Shown one piece after another: positions 43,055 to 51,365 of a stretch of 64,000 nt of DNA. The translations under genes and the position numbers were made by a program. Source of the stretch: Actinomycetospora callitridis (lineage in GTDB: Bacteria; Actinomycetota; Actinomycetes; Mycobacteriales; Pseudonocardiaceae); contig NZ_JAQZAK010000001.1 of the NCBI RefSeq assembly GCF_028737265.1, positions 558,001 through 622,000 of the forward strand. Reading direction: 5' to 3'. The notes under the pieces were generated by a model, which saw only the letters and a list, made by a program, of their open reading frames with translations, was not told where the DNA came from and searched no databases. How positions within the stretch are numbered: position 1 is the stretch's first letter; the number at the start of each line of letters is the position of its first letter.

Positions 43055-44704
43055 ATGGCTCCCCGCGACGATCTCGCCGCGTCCCTGCGCTCGATGGACG
43101 GCGCCAGCTACGGCCGCTACAAGTCGCTGTCGGGGCGGTGGGACGTCGCCGGCCTGGACCTCGAGGTCCTGCGCGTCCAGGCCGACCCGTTCGCGCCGCC
43201 GAGCCGGGTGCGGCTGACCGTCCACGACGCCGGCCTGCCCGCGGACCTGTGGTCGACCGCCGACCGTCGCCGGGCCCTCGCGTCGTTCCTGCTCCGTGGC
43301 CTGCGCCGGTCGCTGCGCGGCACCCCGGTGAACGTCGACGCGGGCGGCCCCGAGGTCCTCGAGCGCAGCGCGGGCACGGTGCGCGACGACGGCGTCGTGG
43401 TCCTCGAGGTCGGCGTCCCGTTCCCCGGGCCCAAGCGCCGGATCCTCGGGCGCGAGGCGGCGACGCTGCTGGGGGAGACGCTGCCGACCGCGGTGCGCGA
43501 GGCGGTGCACGCGGCCGACCACGCGGCGGCGCGGACGTTCGTCGAGACCGTCGAGGACGCCGTGGCGCTGCGGGCGGCGCTCGCCGGGCGCGGGCTCGTC
43601 GGGTTCGTCGCGGACGGGGCCGTGCTGCCGCGGCGCAGCGGCGTCGACGACCGGCCGCTCGACGGGGCGACGCCGTTCGGCGGGCCGTCCTCGTTGCGGG
43701 TGACGCTCACGGCGCCGAACGCCGGGGAGGTGAGCGGGCTCGGGGTGCCCGAGGGCGTCACGTTGATCGTCGGCGGCGGGTACCACGGCAAGTCGACGTT
43801 GCTGCGTGCGCTGGAGGCCGGCGTCTACGACCACGTGCCGGGCGACGGCCGCGAGCAGGTGGTCACCCGGCCGGACGCGGTGAAGCTGCGCGCCGAGGAC
43901 GGGCGCGCGGTGACCCACGACGACGTGTCCGCGTTCGTCGCGCACCTGCCGTCCGGTGAGCCCACCGACGACTTCTCGACGACCAACGCCTCGGGCTCGA
44001 CGAGCCAGGCCGCGTCGACCGTCGAGGCGGTGGAGGCGGGCGCCGACGTCCTGCTCATCGACGAGGACACGTCGGCGACCAACATGATGATCCGCGACGC
44101 GCGGATGCAGCAGCTGATCGCGACCGAGCCGCTGGTGCCGTTCGTCGAGCGGGTCCGCCCCCTGCACGCGGAGCACGGGGTGTCGACGGTGCTGGTGATG
44201 GGCGGGTCGGGCGACTACCTCGGCGTCGCCGACACGGTGATCATGATGGACGCCTACCGCGCCTCCGACGTCACCGCGCGGGCCCACGAGATCGCCGCGT
44301 CCGGGCCGTCGCGCACCGTGGAGCACACCGGCTTCCCGGCGGTGACGCCGCGCGTCGTCGACCCGGCCTCGCTGGACCCGACGGCGAAGGGCAAGCGGCG
44401 GGTCACCGCGCGGGGGCGCGACCGGCTGAGCTTCGGCGAGGACGACATCGACCTCTCGGCGGTGGAGCAGATCGCCGATCGCTCGCAGGTCGCCGGCATC
44501 GGGCGGGCGCTCGCGCTGCTCGGGGACGGCGTGCTCGACGGGACGATCACGGTGGCCGAGGGCCTGGACCTGCTCGACGCCGAGCTCGACCGTCGCGGCA
44601 CCGAGGCGCTGCTCGACGGGCGGTCCGAGGACGTCGCCCGCCCCCGCCGCCACGAGGTCGCCGCCGCCCTCAACCGCCTCCGGTCGATGCGCCTCCGTAC
44701 GTGA
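43055..44704 (+). CDS. ABC-class predicted ATPase (COG3044-like)
   Basis: This 549-residue protein fits the ABC_ATPase family of soluble, unusual ABC-type ATPases: SYGRYKSLSGRWD near the start, Walker A VGGGYHGKSTLLRALE, and Walker B LLIDEDTSATNMMIRDARMQ. VLVMGGSGDYLGVADTVIMM follows. It has no membrane domain and its cell role is unknown, though relatives include a trypanosome RNA-editing-associated protein. ATG start, weak ribosome-binding site. The gene ends inside a 42-bp palindrome shared with the one at 36.2 kb. Confidence 0.9.
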   Translation: MAPRDDLAASLRSMDGASYGRYKSLSGRWDVAGLDLEVLRVQADPFAPPSRVRLTVHDAGLPADLWSTADRRRALASFLLRGLRRSLRGTPVNVDAGGPEVLERSAGTVRDDGVVVLEVGVPFPGPKRRILGREAATLLGETLPTAVREAVHAADHAAARTFVETVEDAVALRAALAGRGLVGFVADGAVLPRRSGVDDRPLDGATPFGGPSSLRVTLTAPNAGEVSGLGVPEGVTLIVGGGYHGKSTLLRALEAGVYDHVPGDGREQVVTRPDAVKLRAEDGRAVTHDDVSAFVAHLPSGEPTDDFSTTNASGSTSQAASTVEAVEAGADVLLIDEDTSATNMMIRDARMQQLIATEPLVPFVERVRPLHAEHGVSTVLVMGGSGDYLGVADTVIMMDAYRASDVTARAHEIAASGPSRTVEHTGFPAVTPRVVDPASLDPTAKGKRRVTARGRDRLSFGEDDIDLSAVEQIADRSQVAGIGRALALLGDGVLDGTITVAEGLDLLDAELDRRGTEALLDGRSEDVARPRRHEVAAALNRLRSMRLRT

Positions 44705-44741
44705 GCGAAGTTCCCGGCTATAGCCGGGAACTTCGCTCACG
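44700..44741. repeat. 42-bp perfect palindromic element, copy 2
   Basis: This element is an exact 21+21-bp palindrome without spacer; the left half begins CGTGAGCGAAGTTCCCGGCT. It is 36/42 identical to 36169-36210. It includes the ATPase TGA stop and sits 2 nt beyond the convergent L,D-transpeptidase stop, so it is probably a bidirectional terminator. Confidence 0.85.
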
Positions 44742-44743
44742 GG

Positions 44744-45262
44744 TCAGGGGACGATCTGGACCCGGTCGTAGACGTTGAGGCCGTTGAAGAAGGCCTGAGC
44801 GTCGGGGTCGGCCATGCGCACGCAGCCCGCGGACTGCCGGGCGGGGTCGCCGCCGTGGAATGCGCGGCCGTTGTTGTCGAAGAACACCGACCACGGCATC
44901 CGCGCGTTGTTGTACTCCTTGGAGAGGTGGACCTCTTCCTTGCGCTGCACGGCGAACATGCCGACCGGCGTCTCGCTGCCCGGGGCGCCGTGGTTCATCC
45001 GCACGGGGCCTCGGACGATCGTCCCCTTGCCGTCGGAGAGCCACGCCTCGTTGGTGGACAGGCGCGCGCAGGCCTTGACGTTGTCCTCGCACGGCATGGC
45101 CGCGACCGGCGCCGCCATCGCGACCGCCCCGGCACCGCCGATGCCGGCGAGGGCGGTCAGTCCGAGTCCCAGGGCCGCGGCGCGTCTGCCGACCCGACGT
45201 CCGACCCGACGAGCGCCCTCACGCGCCTCGGTCCGGACGTCCATCCACGTGTGCCGACCCAC
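44744..45262 (-). CDS. L,D-transpeptidase-family secreted protein
   Basis: This 172-residue exported protein has a basic N-terminus and a signal peptide (hydrophobic core about 30-52, AAPVAAMP cleavage region). A compact YkuD domain follows, with the catalytic box HGGDPARQSAGCVRM (His, Ser, Gly, Cys, Arg). It forms 3-3 cross-links in peptidoglycan or attaches proteins to it. It is shorter than the mycobacterial Ldt enzymes and lacks Ig-like domains. GTG at 45262 follows GAGGAGCAGG. Divergent from the LigD gene; 231 bp between them, no further gene seen. Confidence 0.9.
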   Translation of the reverse strand: MGRHTWMDVRTEAREGARRVGRRVGRRAAALGLGLTALAGIGGAGAVAMAAPVAAMPCEDNVKACARLSTNEAWLSDGKGTIVRGPVRMNHGAPGSETPVGMFAVQRKEEVHLSKEYNNARMPWSVFFDNNGRAFHGGDPARQSAGCVRMADPDAQAFFNGLNVYDRVQIVP

Positions 45263-45493
45263 CCTGCTCCTCTCGACGGGGCACCGCTGCGCGGCGCCTC
45301 CCTCTCAACGGCACCGGGGTCGACACGGACGAGTGGTCTGTCCGGGTGGTCCCTCGCGGTGACCGTCCCGTCGCTCTCCGTGCCGATCTCGGCTGCCGGG
45401 CGGGGACTCTCTCATCCGCGACGGCCTCCGCCGGGACCCCCCGCCCCGCGTGTGGCGCTTGCCCGGTGTGGCCCTGAGCAGGAAAGTGACGCC

Positions 45494-46483
45494 GTGGCCG
45501 CAACGGGATCCCGCGGGCGCGGGGCCGACAGCACGGGCGAGGAGCGCGACGGCGTCGCGCTCACGAACCTCGACCAGGAGCTGTTCGCCGGGGCGGGGGT
45601 GACCAAGCGCGAGCTCGTCGACTACCTCGACGCGATGGCGCCGCGGCTGCTGCCCGCGCTCGCCGGCCGGCCGCTGTCCGTGGTGCGGGCGCTGCGCGGG
45701 CAGAAGCCGTTCATGCAGAAGAACGTCCCCAAGTACGCGCCGGACTTCGTGCGCACGGTGTCGTTCTGGGCCGAGTCGTCGCACCGCGAGGTGGCCTACG
45801 CCCTGTGCGACGACCGCCGGACGCTGCTGTGGTTCGCCAACCAGCGCGCCATCGAGTACCACCCCACGCTCACCCGCGCGGACGCGATGGGCACGCCCGA
45901 GCACCTCGTCCTCGACCTCGACCCGCCCGAGGACGCCGGGTTCGACGCGGTCGTGGCCGCCGCGCACCTCGTGCGCCGCGCGCTCGACGACGTGGGGCTC
46001 GCCGGCGTCGTGAAGACCACGGGGTCCAAGGGCGTGCACATCCTCGTGCCGCTCGCGCCCGGGCCCACCCACGAGGACGTGGCGGGCGCCACCCGCGCGC
46101 TCGCGGTGCACACCGAGCGGCTCGACCCGTCGGTCGCGACCACGGCGTTCATCCGCGCCGACCGCGACGGCAAGGTGTTCGTCGACCCCACCCGCGCGGG
46201 CGGCTCGACGATCGCCGCCGTCTACAGCCCGCGCGTGCGCCCGGGCCTGCCGGTGTCGTTCCCGGTGACCTGGGACGAGCTGGACACCGTGGTGCCCTCG
46301 GAGATCACCGTGCACACGGGCCCGGACCGCCCCGATCCCTGGTCCGACGCGACGTCCCGCCCGGTGCCCCAGGCGCTGCCGGAGGAGCTCGTCGCCGAGG
46401 GCCGCACCATCCCCGTCGCCCGCGTCCAGGCCATGCACGAGGGCAAGCGCCGCAAGCGCGCCGCGGAGAAGAACCCCGAGTAG
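45494..46483 (+). CDS. LigD polymerase-domain protein (NHEJ primase/polymerase)
   Basis: This 329-residue archaeo-eukaryotic primase-type polymerase matches the PolDom of multidomain LigD, which fills gaps during non-homologous end joining with Ku. Catalytic residues are visible as LVLDLDPPED and the later FIRADRDGKVFVDPTR; TTGSKGVHILVPL is the nucleotide-binding loop. No ligase or phosphoesterase domain is attached, so it is the stand-alone form. GTG at 45494 follows AGGAAAG. No Ku or ligase gene is in the window. Confidence 0.93.
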   Translation: MAATGSRGRGADSTGEERDGVALTNLDQELFAGAGVTKRELVDYLDAMAPRLLPALAGRPLSVVRALRGQKPFMQKNVPKYAPDFVRTVSFWAESSHREVAYALCDDRRTLLWFANQRAIEYHPTLTRADAMGTPEHLVLDLDPPEDAGFDAVVAAAHLVRRALDDVGLAGVVKTTGSKGVHILVPLAPGPTHEDVAGATRALAVHTERLDPSVATTAFIRADRDGKVFVDPTRAGGSTIAAVYSPRVRPGLPVSFPVTWDELDTVVPSEITVHTGPDRPDPWSDATSRPVPQALPEELVAEGRTIPVARVQAMHEGKRRKRAAEKNPE

Positions 46484-46596
46484 TCGGTTCCCCTCGAGGT
46501 CCAGGTCAGCGGCGGACCGTCGCAGACGGTGAACGTCCGTAGAAGGGGAGCACGCCGATAGGGCCACGCAGACGCTCGCGCCTCGCTCACGCAGCG

Positions 46597-47349
46597 TCAG
46601 TGGAGAACGCCGACGACGACCGTCGCGTCGCGGTCGTCGTCGTGGTGCACGACGGCGTCGAACCCCACCGCGACGAGCGCCTCGCGGGCCACGTCGGCCT
46701 GGTGCTCGGCGCACTCGACGAGCAGGTGACCGCCCGGCCGCAACCACGCCGGCGCCCCGAGCGCGAGCCGGCGCACCACGTCGATCCCGTCGCCGCCGCC
46801 GTCGAGGGCGGCGCGGGGCTCGTGGTCGCGCGCCTCGGGCGGCATGTCGGCGAGCGCGTCGGTGGGCACGTACGGGGTGCTCGCGACGATCACGTCGACC
46901 CGCCCGGCGAGCGAGGCCGGCAGGGCGTCCAGGAGGTCCCCGACGTGCACGCCCGCGGCCTCCGGCAGGTTCTCCCGCGCGCAGGCCACGGCGGCCGGGT
47001 CGACGTCGGTGGCGTGCAGCACGAGCGACGGGCGGGCCGCCAGCAGCGCCGCCCCGATCGCCCCGCTCCCGCAGCAGGCGTCGACCACGACCTCACCGGG
47101 CACCGCCAGCGCCTGCGCCTGCGCCACCAGGAACTCGCTGCGCCGTCGCGGCACGAACACCCCGGGCGCGACGCGCACGCGCAGCCCCGCGAACTCCGCC
47201 CACCCGAGCACCTGCTCCAGCGGCTCGCCCGCGACCCGCCGGGCCACCAGCGCCTCCACGTCCCCGGCGGACGACTCCAGCAACGCCGCCTCCTCCTCGG
47301 CGAACACGCACCCGGCGGCCCGCAGGCGGGTCACCACGGAGTCGGTCAC
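46597..47349 (-). CDS. PrmC-related protein-glutamine methyltransferase-like enzyme
   Basis: This 250-residue SAM-dependent methyltransferase has a PrmC-like helical N-domain and motif VVDACCGSGAIGAALL. The release-factor methylase motif NPPY is changed to STPYVPT, followed by DMPPEARDHEPRAALDGGGDG. This pattern fits a PrmC-related actinobacterial subfamily whose substrate is unknown, so I avoid the symbol prmC. Start GTG overlaps the stop of the BKACE gene (GTGA). The stop falls next to a diverged repeat. Confidence 0.88.
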   Translation of the reverse strand: MTDSVVTRLRAAGCVFAEEEAALLESSAGDVEALVARRVAGEPLEQVLGWAEFAGLRVRVAPGVFVPRRRSEFLVAQAQALAVPGEVVVDACCGSGAIGAALLAARPSLVLHATDVDPAAVACARENLPEAAGVHVGDLLDALPASLAGRVDVIVASTPYVPTDALADMPPEARDHEPRAALDGGGDGIDVVRRLALGAPAWLRPGGHLLVECAEHQADVAREALVAVGFDAVVHHDDDRDATVVVGVLH

Positions 47350-48218
47350 AGGCCGAGAATCCCGCGCGTCTCGGCGATCGTCGCCGGCCGGTGCCCGAGG
47401 TCGGCGAGCAGGGCGACGGCGTCGTCGACGAGCGCGGTGTTCGTCGGCGTCGACGACCCCGCGAAGTCCTCCAGTCCCACCCGCACGTGCCCGCCCCGGC
47501 GTATCGCGGTCTCGGCCAGCCCGCACGCGACCACGTCGCCGCCCAGCACCGCCACCGACCACGGCAGCCCCGACGGCTCGAGCATCTCGAGGTAGGCCTC
47601 CAGCGCGGTGGTGGTCGGCGGCAGCCCGAACTCCAGCGCGCCCCCGAAGTACAGCTTCACGATCGCGCCCGGCGGCACGCGCCCGTGGCGGTGCAGCGTG
47701 AGCGCCACCCGCAGGAAGCTCGGGTCGAAGATCGAGATCGACGGTCCGGTCCCGTGCGCCGCGCAGCGGGCGAACATGTGCTCGGTGTCGGCCAGGCTGT
47801 TCTGGTACGGCCCCGGCGCGGCGGCCTCGGCGACGACGCCGTCGCTGGTCAGGCCCAGGTTCACCGACCCGGGGTCGACGAGCGAGAGCCCGCCCATGCC
47901 GCGGCGGGCGAGCTCCTCGTGGTGCGCCCAGCGCCGCTCGATCGGGATGCCCCGCGCCCCGGCGGCCATGGTCGCGTAGAGCAGCAGGTCGGGGTGCTGC
48001 ACGAGCACCGGCGTCCACGCCTCGACGTAGGGCTCGACCGAGTGCACGCCGTCGGCGACGAACATCGCCTCGTGGTGGTCGTGCGCGATGCTCGCCCCGC
48101 GGGCCACGCACGCGAGCATCTCGTCGGCGACCTCGGCGGGGGTCAGCGGCACGTGCGGGTTCACCGAGCGGGGCGTCGCCCCGTTGACGGCGACCTCGAG
48201 GATCACGGGAGACGTCAC
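47346..48218 (-). CDS. BKACE family beta-keto acid cleavage enzyme
   Basis: This 290-residue enzyme is a TIM-barrel zinc aldolase-like enzyme (DUF849/3-keto-5-aminohexanoate cleavage type) that cleaves a beta-keto acid with acetyl-CoA. The HxH metal pair is present as ASIAHDHHE and the third ligand as RVGLEDF. VEVAVNGATPR opens the barrel. The motif HDHHE differs from the common HxHxRD, so the substrate may not be standard. GTG at 48218 is chosen by alignment to the family start; an ATG at 48260 is possible. Coupled with the PrmC-like gene. Confidence 0.88.
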   Translation of the reverse strand: MTSPVILEVAVNGATPRSVNPHVPLTPAEVADEMLACVARGASIAHDHHEAMFVADGVHSVEPYVEAWTPVLVQHPDLLLYATMAAGARGIPIERRWAHHEELARRGMGGLSLVDPGSVNLGLTSDGVVAEAAAPGPYQNSLADTEHMFARCAAHGTGPSISIFDPSFLRVALTLHRHGRVPPGAIVKLYFGGALEFGLPPTTTALEAYLEMLEPSGLPWSVAVLGGDVVACGLAETAIRRGGHVRVGLEDFAGSSTPTNTALVDDAVALLADLGHRPATIAETRGILGL

Positions 48219-48268
48219 CCGGCGAGGATCGTCGCCCCGCGGCGCCGCGTCGAGCATCATGGCCGCCC

Positions 48269-48937
48269 GTGGACCCCCTCACCGCCCACGAGCTGGGCCG
48301 CGTACGCGCGCTCGCGACCTCCTCGCTGTGCGACGCCGACAAGACCCTCGCCCTGCCCGACCCCGCGATCCGGGCGATGGTGCCCGGCGTGCGGATGGCC
48401 GGGCCTGCCGTCACCGTCGTGGCCCCCGACGACCACCTGCCGGTGCTCCTCGCGGCGGGTGAGGCGGCGCCGGGTTCGGTGCTGGTCATCACCAACCCCC
48501 GCGGCACTCGGGCGATCGCGGGCGAGCTCGTCGCCGCCGAGGCGCGCCGCCGCGGCCTGGCCGGGATCGTCATCGACGGCTTCTGCCGCGACGTCGCGGG
48601 CCTGCGTGTGCTCGGGCTGCCGGTGTTCGCCCGCGGCTCGACGCCGGCGTCGGGCACCGCGCGCGACCCGCGCGGGGTCGACGAGGGTGCGGTGGCCCTC
48701 GGCGGGGTCGCCGTGCGGCCGGGCGACGTCGTGCTGGGTGACGACGACGGGCTCGCCGTCGCCACCCCCGACCAGCTGCGCGCCGCCCTGGCCGGCGCCG
48801 AGGAGATCGAGCGCGCCGAGGCCGCGGTGCTCGCCGGGCTCGGGCAGGGCCGCTCGCTGGCAGACCAGACCACGATCGCCGAGCACCGCGCCGCCCGCGC
48901 CGCCGGACGCGAGTCGAGCCTCGGGTTCAGGGTATGA
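48269..48937 (+). CDS. RraA family protein (HMG aldolase/RNase E inhibitor-like fold)
   Basis: This 222-residue protein has the RraA-fold motif GIVIDGFCRDVAGLR, containing the Arg-Asp pair that binds the 2-oxo acid and metal in HMG/oxaloacetate aldolases. Upstream GSVLVITNPRGTRAIAGEL matches the conserved glycine loop. In actinobacteria such proteins are more likely small-molecule aldolases than RNase regulators. GTG start at 48269; the stop overlaps the SDR start (ATGA). Divergent from the BKACE gene. Confidence 0.87.
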   Translation: MDPLTAHELGRVRALATSSLCDADKTLALPDPAIRAMVPGVRMAGPAVTVVAPDDHLPVLLAAGEAAPGSVLVITNPRGTRAIAGELVAAEARRRGLAGIVIDGFCRDVAGLRVLGLPVFARGSTPASGTARDPRGVDEGAVALGGVAVRPGDVVLGDDDGLAVATPDQLRAALAGAEEIERAEAAVLAGLGQGRSLADQTTIAEHRAARAAGRESSLGFRV

Positions 48938-49686
48938 GCGGTCGAGCCCCGGTCCTGCTCGTCACCGGCGGCAGCCGCGGCATCGGCGCCGCGGTGGTCG
49001 CGCGGGCCGCGGCCGCCGGGTGGGCGGTGTGCCTGACCTACCGCGGGGACGCCGGGGCGGCGCAGGAGGTGGTCACCGCGGCCCGCGAGCACGGCGTCGA
49101 CGCGCGGGCGGTGCGCGCCGACGTCGCGGCGGAGGCCGACGTCGAGGCCGCGTTCGCCGCCGCGGACGCGATGGGCCCGCTCGCCGGCGTCGTCGTCAAC
49201 GCCGGGGTGGTGGCCCCGAAGGCGCGGGTCGACGCGATGTCCGCCGAGCGCGTCACGGCGATGCTCGCGATCAACGTCGTCGGCGCGCTGGTCACCTGCC
49301 GCGAGGCCGTGCGGCGGCTCTCCACCACGCACGGCGGCCTCGGCGGGTCGATCGTGCTCGTGTCCTCCGTCGCCGCCCGGTTGGGCGCGCCGGGGGAGTA
49401 CGTGGACTACGCCGCGTCGAAGGCCGCCGTCGACACCCTGGGCACGGGGCTCGCCAAGGAGGTCGCGGGCGAGGGCGTGCGGGTCAACGTCGTGCGTCCC
49501 GGGATCATCGACACGGAGATCCACGCCTCGGGCGGGCAGCCCGACCGCGTGGCCCGCCTCGGGCCCTCGGCACCGGTCGGTCGCGCCGGCACGGCCGACG
49601 AGGTCGCCGTCGCCGTGACGTGGCTGCTCTCCGACGAGGCGTCCTACTGCACGGGCAGCGTCCTCGACGTGGCGGGCGGCCGATAG
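48934..49686 (+). CDS. SDR-family oxidoreductase
   Basis: This 250-residue short-chain dehydrogenase has the NAD(P) motif VTGGSRGIGAAV, the NAG motif VVNAGVV, the catalytic Ser (VSSVAA) and YxxxK (DYAASK), and a classical C-terminus CTGSVLDVAGGR. It resembles FabG-type 3-ketoacyl or sugar-alcohol reductases. Coupled with the RraA-like aldolase, which suggests a shared small catabolic step; the substrate is unknown. Confidence 0.93.
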   Translation: MSGRAPVLLVTGGSRGIGAAVVARAAAAGWAVCLTYRGDAGAAQEVVTAAREHGVDARAVRADVAAEADVEAAFAAADAMGPLAGVVVNAGVVAPKARVDAMSAERVTAMLAINVVGALVTCREAVRRLSTTHGGLGGSIVLVSSVAARLGAPGEYVDYAASKAAVDTLGTGLAKEVAGEGVRVNVVRPGIIDTEIHASGGQPDRVARLGPSAPVGRAGTADEVAVAVTWLLSDEASYCTGSVLDVAGGR

Positions 49687-49747
49687 GAACCGGACAAGAT
49701 CGGGGCGGTGGCGCGCGCCGTCGGGCCCGCGGAGCAGAATCGCGCGG

Positions 49748-50560
49748 GTGACGAGGAACGAGGCGTCACTCGACGTGCCGGGCCCGCGGCCCGCGCGTGG
49801 GGCCTGGCGCAGCTACGTGGCACTCGGGGACAGCTTCACCGAGGGCGTCGGGGACCCCGATCCCGTGACGGGGATCGAGCGCGGCTGGGCCGACCGCGTC
49901 GCCGCCGCCCTGGCGCGCGGACGGCCGGACGTCGAGTACGCCAACCTCGCGATCCGGGGGCTCCTGCTCGACCGGGTGGTCGCCACCCAGGTCCCGGAGG
50001 CCGTGCGCCTGGCTCCCGACCTCGTGAGCATCTGCGCCGCCGGGAACGACCTGCTGCGTCCGTCGGCCGACCCGGACGCCCTGGCCGGACGGCTCGAGGG
50101 CGCGGTCGCGACGCTGCGCGCGACGGGTGCCGACGTGCTGGTGTTCACGGGGTTCAACACCCGTGAGAGCCCGCTGCTCAACCTCATCGCCCGGCGGCTG
50201 GCCGCGATGAACCAGCACATCCGCGACATCGCCGCCCGGCAGGACGCGTACCTCGTCGACCTGTGGGCGATGGCGCCGCTGGCCGACGCCCGGGCCCGCA
50301 CCGACGACCGGCTGCACCTCAACGCGGCCGGTCACGCGAAGGTCGCCGCCCGCGTCTGCGAGGTCCTCGGCCTCCCGCCGGAGCTGGACTGGCGCGAGCC
50401 CTGGCCGCCCGAGGCGCCCACCACGTGGACCGCGCGCCGCAGCGAGGACGCCCGCTGGGCCCGCGAGCACCTGTGGCCGTGGGTGCAACGGCGCGCGCAG
50501 GGCCGCAGCACGGGCGACCACCGACCGCCGAAGCGCCCGCAGCTCGCGCCCCTGCCATGA
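49748..50560 (+). CDS. SGNH/GDSL hydrolase
   Basis: This 270-residue esterase or lipase of the SGNH fold has Block I ALGDSFTEGVGD with the nucleophile Ser, Block III AGNDLLRPS, and Block V DRLHLNAAGH with the catalytic Asp and His. No signal peptide is evident, so it is probably cytoplasmic. The C-terminal 60 residues are Trp/Arg-rich and not part of the usual fold. It overlaps the GNAT gene by 4 nt (ATGA). Confidence 0.93.
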   Translation: MTRNEASLDVPGPRPARGAWRSYVALGDSFTEGVGDPDPVTGIERGWADRVAAALARGRPDVEYANLAIRGLLLDRVVATQVPEAVRLAPDLVSICAAGNDLLRPSADPDALAGRLEGAVATLRATGADVLVFTGFNTRESPLLNLIARRLAAMNQHIRDIAARQDAYLVDLWAMAPLADARARTDDRLHLNAAGHAKVAARVCEVLGLPPELDWREPWPPEAPTTWTARRSEDARWAREHLWPWVQRRAQGRSTGDHRPPKRPQLAPLP

Positions 50561-51024
50561 AGATCGTCGCGCACGACCTCACCGGCCCCGAGATCGCCGC
50601 CCTGCTCGACGAGCACCTCGAGGAGATGCGCGCGGTGTCGCCGCCGGAGAGCAAGCACGCCCTCGATCTCGAGGGTCTGCGCGCCCCGGACGTGACGTTC
50701 TGGACGGTCTGGGACGACACGGACGGCGGCGCGCTCCTGGGCTGCGGCGCCCTGCGCGAGCTCGACCCGTCCCACGGCGAGATCAAGTCGATGCGCACGG
50801 CGTCGGCGCACCGGGGCCGCGGCACCGCGACGCGGCTCGTCGAGCACGTCGTCGCCGAGGCCCGGCGCCGCGGGTACGCGCGGCTGAGCCTGGAGACCGG
50901 CGCGGAGGAGTACTTCGCCCCGGCCCGCCGCCTCTACGCACGTCACGGGTTCGTGCGGTGCGCCCCGTTCGCCGACTACCCCGAGGACCACCACAGCGTG
51001 CACCTCACGCTGGTCCTCACGTAG
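50557..51024 (+). CDS. GNAT family N-acetyltransferase
   Basis: This 155-residue acetyltransferase has the acetyl-CoA-binding loop SAHRGRGTATRLVEHVV (R/QxxGxG/A type) and a C-terminal RLYARHGFVRCAPFADY motif. IKSMRTASAHRGRG is typical of the YsnE/ElaA-like group. The substrate is unknown. It is coupled to the GDSL hydrolase gene. The stop lies 12 nt before the decayed SRPBCC gene. Confidence 0.9.
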   Translation: MKIVAHDLTGPEIAALLDEHLEEMRAVSPPESKHALDLEGLRAPDVTFWTVWDDTDGGALLGCGALRELDPSHGEIKSMRTASAHRGRGTATRLVEHVVAEARRRGYARLSLETGAEEYFAPARRLYARHGFVRCAPFADYPEDHHSVHLTLVLT

Positions 51025-51035
51025 GACGCCGGTCC

Positions 51036-51304
51036 TCACGTGGTTCGCGCTGCCTCCGCCACGATCCCGGCGATCTCGGTGTCGACGTAGCGCCGGGTGA
51101 GCGGTCCCATCAGCGTCGCGACGACCCCGAGCGGCCCGGTCTGCCGGATGCCGAGCGTCACCCGGCTCCGTCCCGGACCGGCCGGCTCGACCGCGTGCCA
51201 GGCGACGCTCTGCAGGCCGGGGGCGGCATGCGCTCCACGTCGACGATCACCGCCCACACCGTCCCGGAGTCGGCGTCCACATCCCGGCTGACCGTGTACT
51301 CCAC
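51036..51304 (-). pseudogene. SRPBCC-domain gene with internal deletion and frameshift
   Basis: A GTG frame at 51304 begins VEYTVSRDVDADSGTVWAVI, the start of a typical actinobacterial polyketide-cyclase/SRPBCC protein. After the codons for ERMP the next SRPBCC-like sequence, VAWHAVEPAGPGRSRVTLG, is in another frame and corresponds to the C-terminal part. About 60 central residues are missing and the first frame ends at a TGA soon after the junction. The tail (TGPLGVVATLMGPLTRRYVD) is intact up to its stop at 51036. The gene cannot make a complete protein. Confidence 0.8.
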
Positions 51305-51365
51305 GGTGGAGTCCTACCGCGCGGTCGACGCCGACGGGAGGCCCGTTCGCGCTCAGCCGACCCAG

